DNA from: Virgibacillus indicus
Lineage (GTDB): Bacteria > Bacillota > Bacilli > Bacillales > Amphibacillaceae
Length of the DNA stretch: 64,000 nucleotides
Assembly (NCBI RefSeq): GCF_002266285.1
Contig: NZ_NPMS01000001.1
Location: 868,001-932,000, forward strand
Direction: 5' to 3'
In this document: positions 62,956 to 64,000 of the stretch, piece after piece
Numbering within the stretch: the stretch's first letter is position 1
Layout: each line of letters opens with the position of its first letter
Made by a program: the position numbers and the translations under genes
Notes under the pieces: generated by a model
Told to the model about the DNA's origin: nothing
The model's database searches: none
The model's input: the letters and a program-made list of their open reading frames with translations, nothing else

Positions 62956-64000
62956 ATGAAAAAAGTTACAAAAGTATTTTATATCTCAGCCATTATTGTT
63001 TTCCTGTTTATTATCTGGGGCATTATCCCTGCAGACATACTGCCCAAAGGGAATCTAAACAATGTGACAACTATCATCCAGGGTTTTATTGTTGATAAAT
63101 TTGGCTGGTTTTATTTAATTAGTGCCTCCAGTTTTCTGGTTTTTGCCATCTATTTGATTTTTTCCAAATATGGAAGAATTAAACTGGGACGGCCTGGAGA
63201 TAAGCCGGAATATTCATATATGACTTGGTTCGCCATGCTTTTCAGTGCCGGTATGGGTATTGGATTAGTTTTTTGGGGTGCAGCAGAGCCACTTTCTCAT
63301 TTCCATACACCACCATATGGGGATCCTGAAACCAGTGAAGCCGCAAAGGCAGCGATGCAATACAGCTTTTTCCATTGGGGACTCCATCCTTGGGCAATTT
63401 ACGCTACTGTTGCGCTAGCGCTCGCGTATTTTAAATTCAGAAAGCAAACACCTGGAGTTGTAAGTGCTATACTGGAGCCTTTATTTGGCGATAAAATAAA
63501 AGGCGGCTGGGGAACAGCTGTTGATGTAATTGTGGTATTTGCCACTGTATTCGGAGTTGCAACATCATTAGGATTTGGAGCCATACAAATCAGTGGGGGA
63601 TTATCTTTTGTCTTCGGAATAGAACAAACCATTATGTTAGAGCTAGTTATAATTGCCATTGTAACTGTTTTGTTCATGACTTCAGCCATGACAGGACTGA
63701 ATAAGGGAATAAAATACCTGAGTAATGCAAACCTGGTATTAGCAATTTCATTAATGCTCTTCCTGTTAATCTTAGGGCCTACAGGTTATATCATGAACTT
63801 CTTTACAAATACGCTTGGAAGCTATATACAAAATCTGCCAAGCATGAGTTTACGAATGACTCCATTTAATGAGGATAATGCAGGCTGGATTAATGGATGG
63901 ACTATTTTTTATTGGGCCTGGTGGATTGCATGGGCGCCATTTGTCGGAACATTTATTGCCCGTGTCTCCCGTGGCAGAACAGTTAGAGAATTTGTGACAG
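62956..64000 (+). CDS. BCCT-family betaine/choline transporter (OpuD-like), 5' part
   Basis: The first 348 codons of a betaine-carnitine-choline transporter are in the window; it runs off the right edge with no frame break. The family glycine-rich motif FSAGMGIGLVFWGAAEPLSHF and the tryptophan-rich FYWAWWIAWAPFVGTFIARVSRGR are present, with at least seven membrane helices so far. BCCT carriers import glycine betaine with Na+ for osmotic protection, and OpuD is the nearest type. The ATG follows AGAAAGG. Confidence 0.92.
   Translation, partial: MKKVTKVFYISAIIVFLFIIWGIIPADILPKGNLNNVTTIIQGFIVDKFGWFYLISASSFLVFAIYLIFSKYGRIKLGRPGDKPEYSYMTWFAMLFSAGMGIGLVFWGAAEPLSHFHTPPYGDPETSEAAKAAMQYSFFHWGLHPWAIYATVALALAYFKFRKQTPGVVSAILEPLFGDKIKGGWGTAVDVIVVFATVFGVATSLGFGAIQISGGLSFVFGIEQTIMLELVIIAIVTVLFMTSAMTGLNKGIKYLSNANLVLAISLMLFLLILGPTGYIMNFFTNTLGSYIQNLPSMSLRMTPFNEDNAGWINGWTIFYWAWWIAWAPFVGTFIARVSRGRTVREFVT

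Noticed and set aside
63399..63689. Minus-strand frame opposite the BCCT transporter
   Set aside because: It is antisense to a clear transporter gene with strong family motifs; low-complexity composition typical of a shadow.

Overview
The window is a piece of chromosome from a low-GC, endospore-forming member of the Bacillaceae. Gene order follows the Bacillus subtilis sr1/yktA to ylmH segment almost throughout. Sporulation genes (spoIIGA-sigE-sigG, spoVD, spoVE, gerR, ylbJ, ylaJ, a csfG-like RNA), bacillithiol synthesis (bshC) and a meso-diaminopimelate-type MurE (DNPR motif) agree with this. AT-rich composition, a BCCT compatible-solute transporter and the style of the intergenic repeats suggest a Virgibacillus/Oceanobacillus-like genus. 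That genus guess is inference and was not tested. No phage, IS transposase, CRISPR array, rRNA or tRNA is visible.

Layout. 1-3.5 kb (minus strand): probable divIVA start, ylmH, ylmG, sepF, ylmE, ylmD, ylmC (division and cell-pole cluster). 3.6-6.4 kb: sigG, sigE and spoIIGA, with a SigF-type promoter before sigG and a long-spacer Spo0A-type promoter before spoIIGA. 6.5-7.2 kb: non-coding array of 52-bp hairpin repeats. 7.2-24.3 kb: division and cell-wall (dcw) cluster, read from mraZ down through rsmH, ftsL, pbpB, spoVD, murE, murF, mraY, murD, spoVE, divIB and ftsA to ftsZ. It lacks murG, murB and the ylxW/ylxX/sbp genes at their B. subtilis positions. mraZ is preceded by three GTGG boxes at exact 10-bp period. 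24.5-39.7 kb: bshC, a DUF3397 gene, panE, ylbP, gerR, an enoyl-CoA hydratase gene, rpmF, ylbN, tmcAL, ylbL, ylbJ, coaD, rsmD, a csfG-like sRNA, ylbG, ricF, ylbE, ylbD, ylbC.

39.8-54.6 kb: yugN-like, an AI-2E-family permease, a DUF420 gene, ctaG, then ctaF-E-D-C-B (caa3 oxidase and heme O synthase), divergent ctaA, pyruvate carboxylase and ftsW. The cta genes form one functional set: CtaB and CtaA make heme A, CtaC-F are the oxidase subunits, and CtaG and the DUF420 protein assist assembly. 54.8-64 kb: ylaN, ylaL-like, ylaJ, ylaI, ylaH, ylaF, suhB, yktB, yktA, a nitronate monooxygenase-type gene, the dual-function sRNA SR1 with its peptide SR1P, a polysaccharide deacetylase lipoprotein, and the 5' part of a BCCT transporter that runs off the end.

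The main unexplained content is non-coding. There are two kinds of 52-bp-unit tandem array: one hairpin array at 6.7 kb, and three dispersed composite elements at 30.0, 36.4 and 43.1 kb carrying one to five full internal units. There is also a GC-rich insert next to murF flanked by a 13-bp direct duplication, a MITE-like element at 28.8 kb, and a 51-bp duplication abutting sigG. Many genes start with TTG or GTG. Starts were chosen from Shine-Dalgarno spacing and family length.
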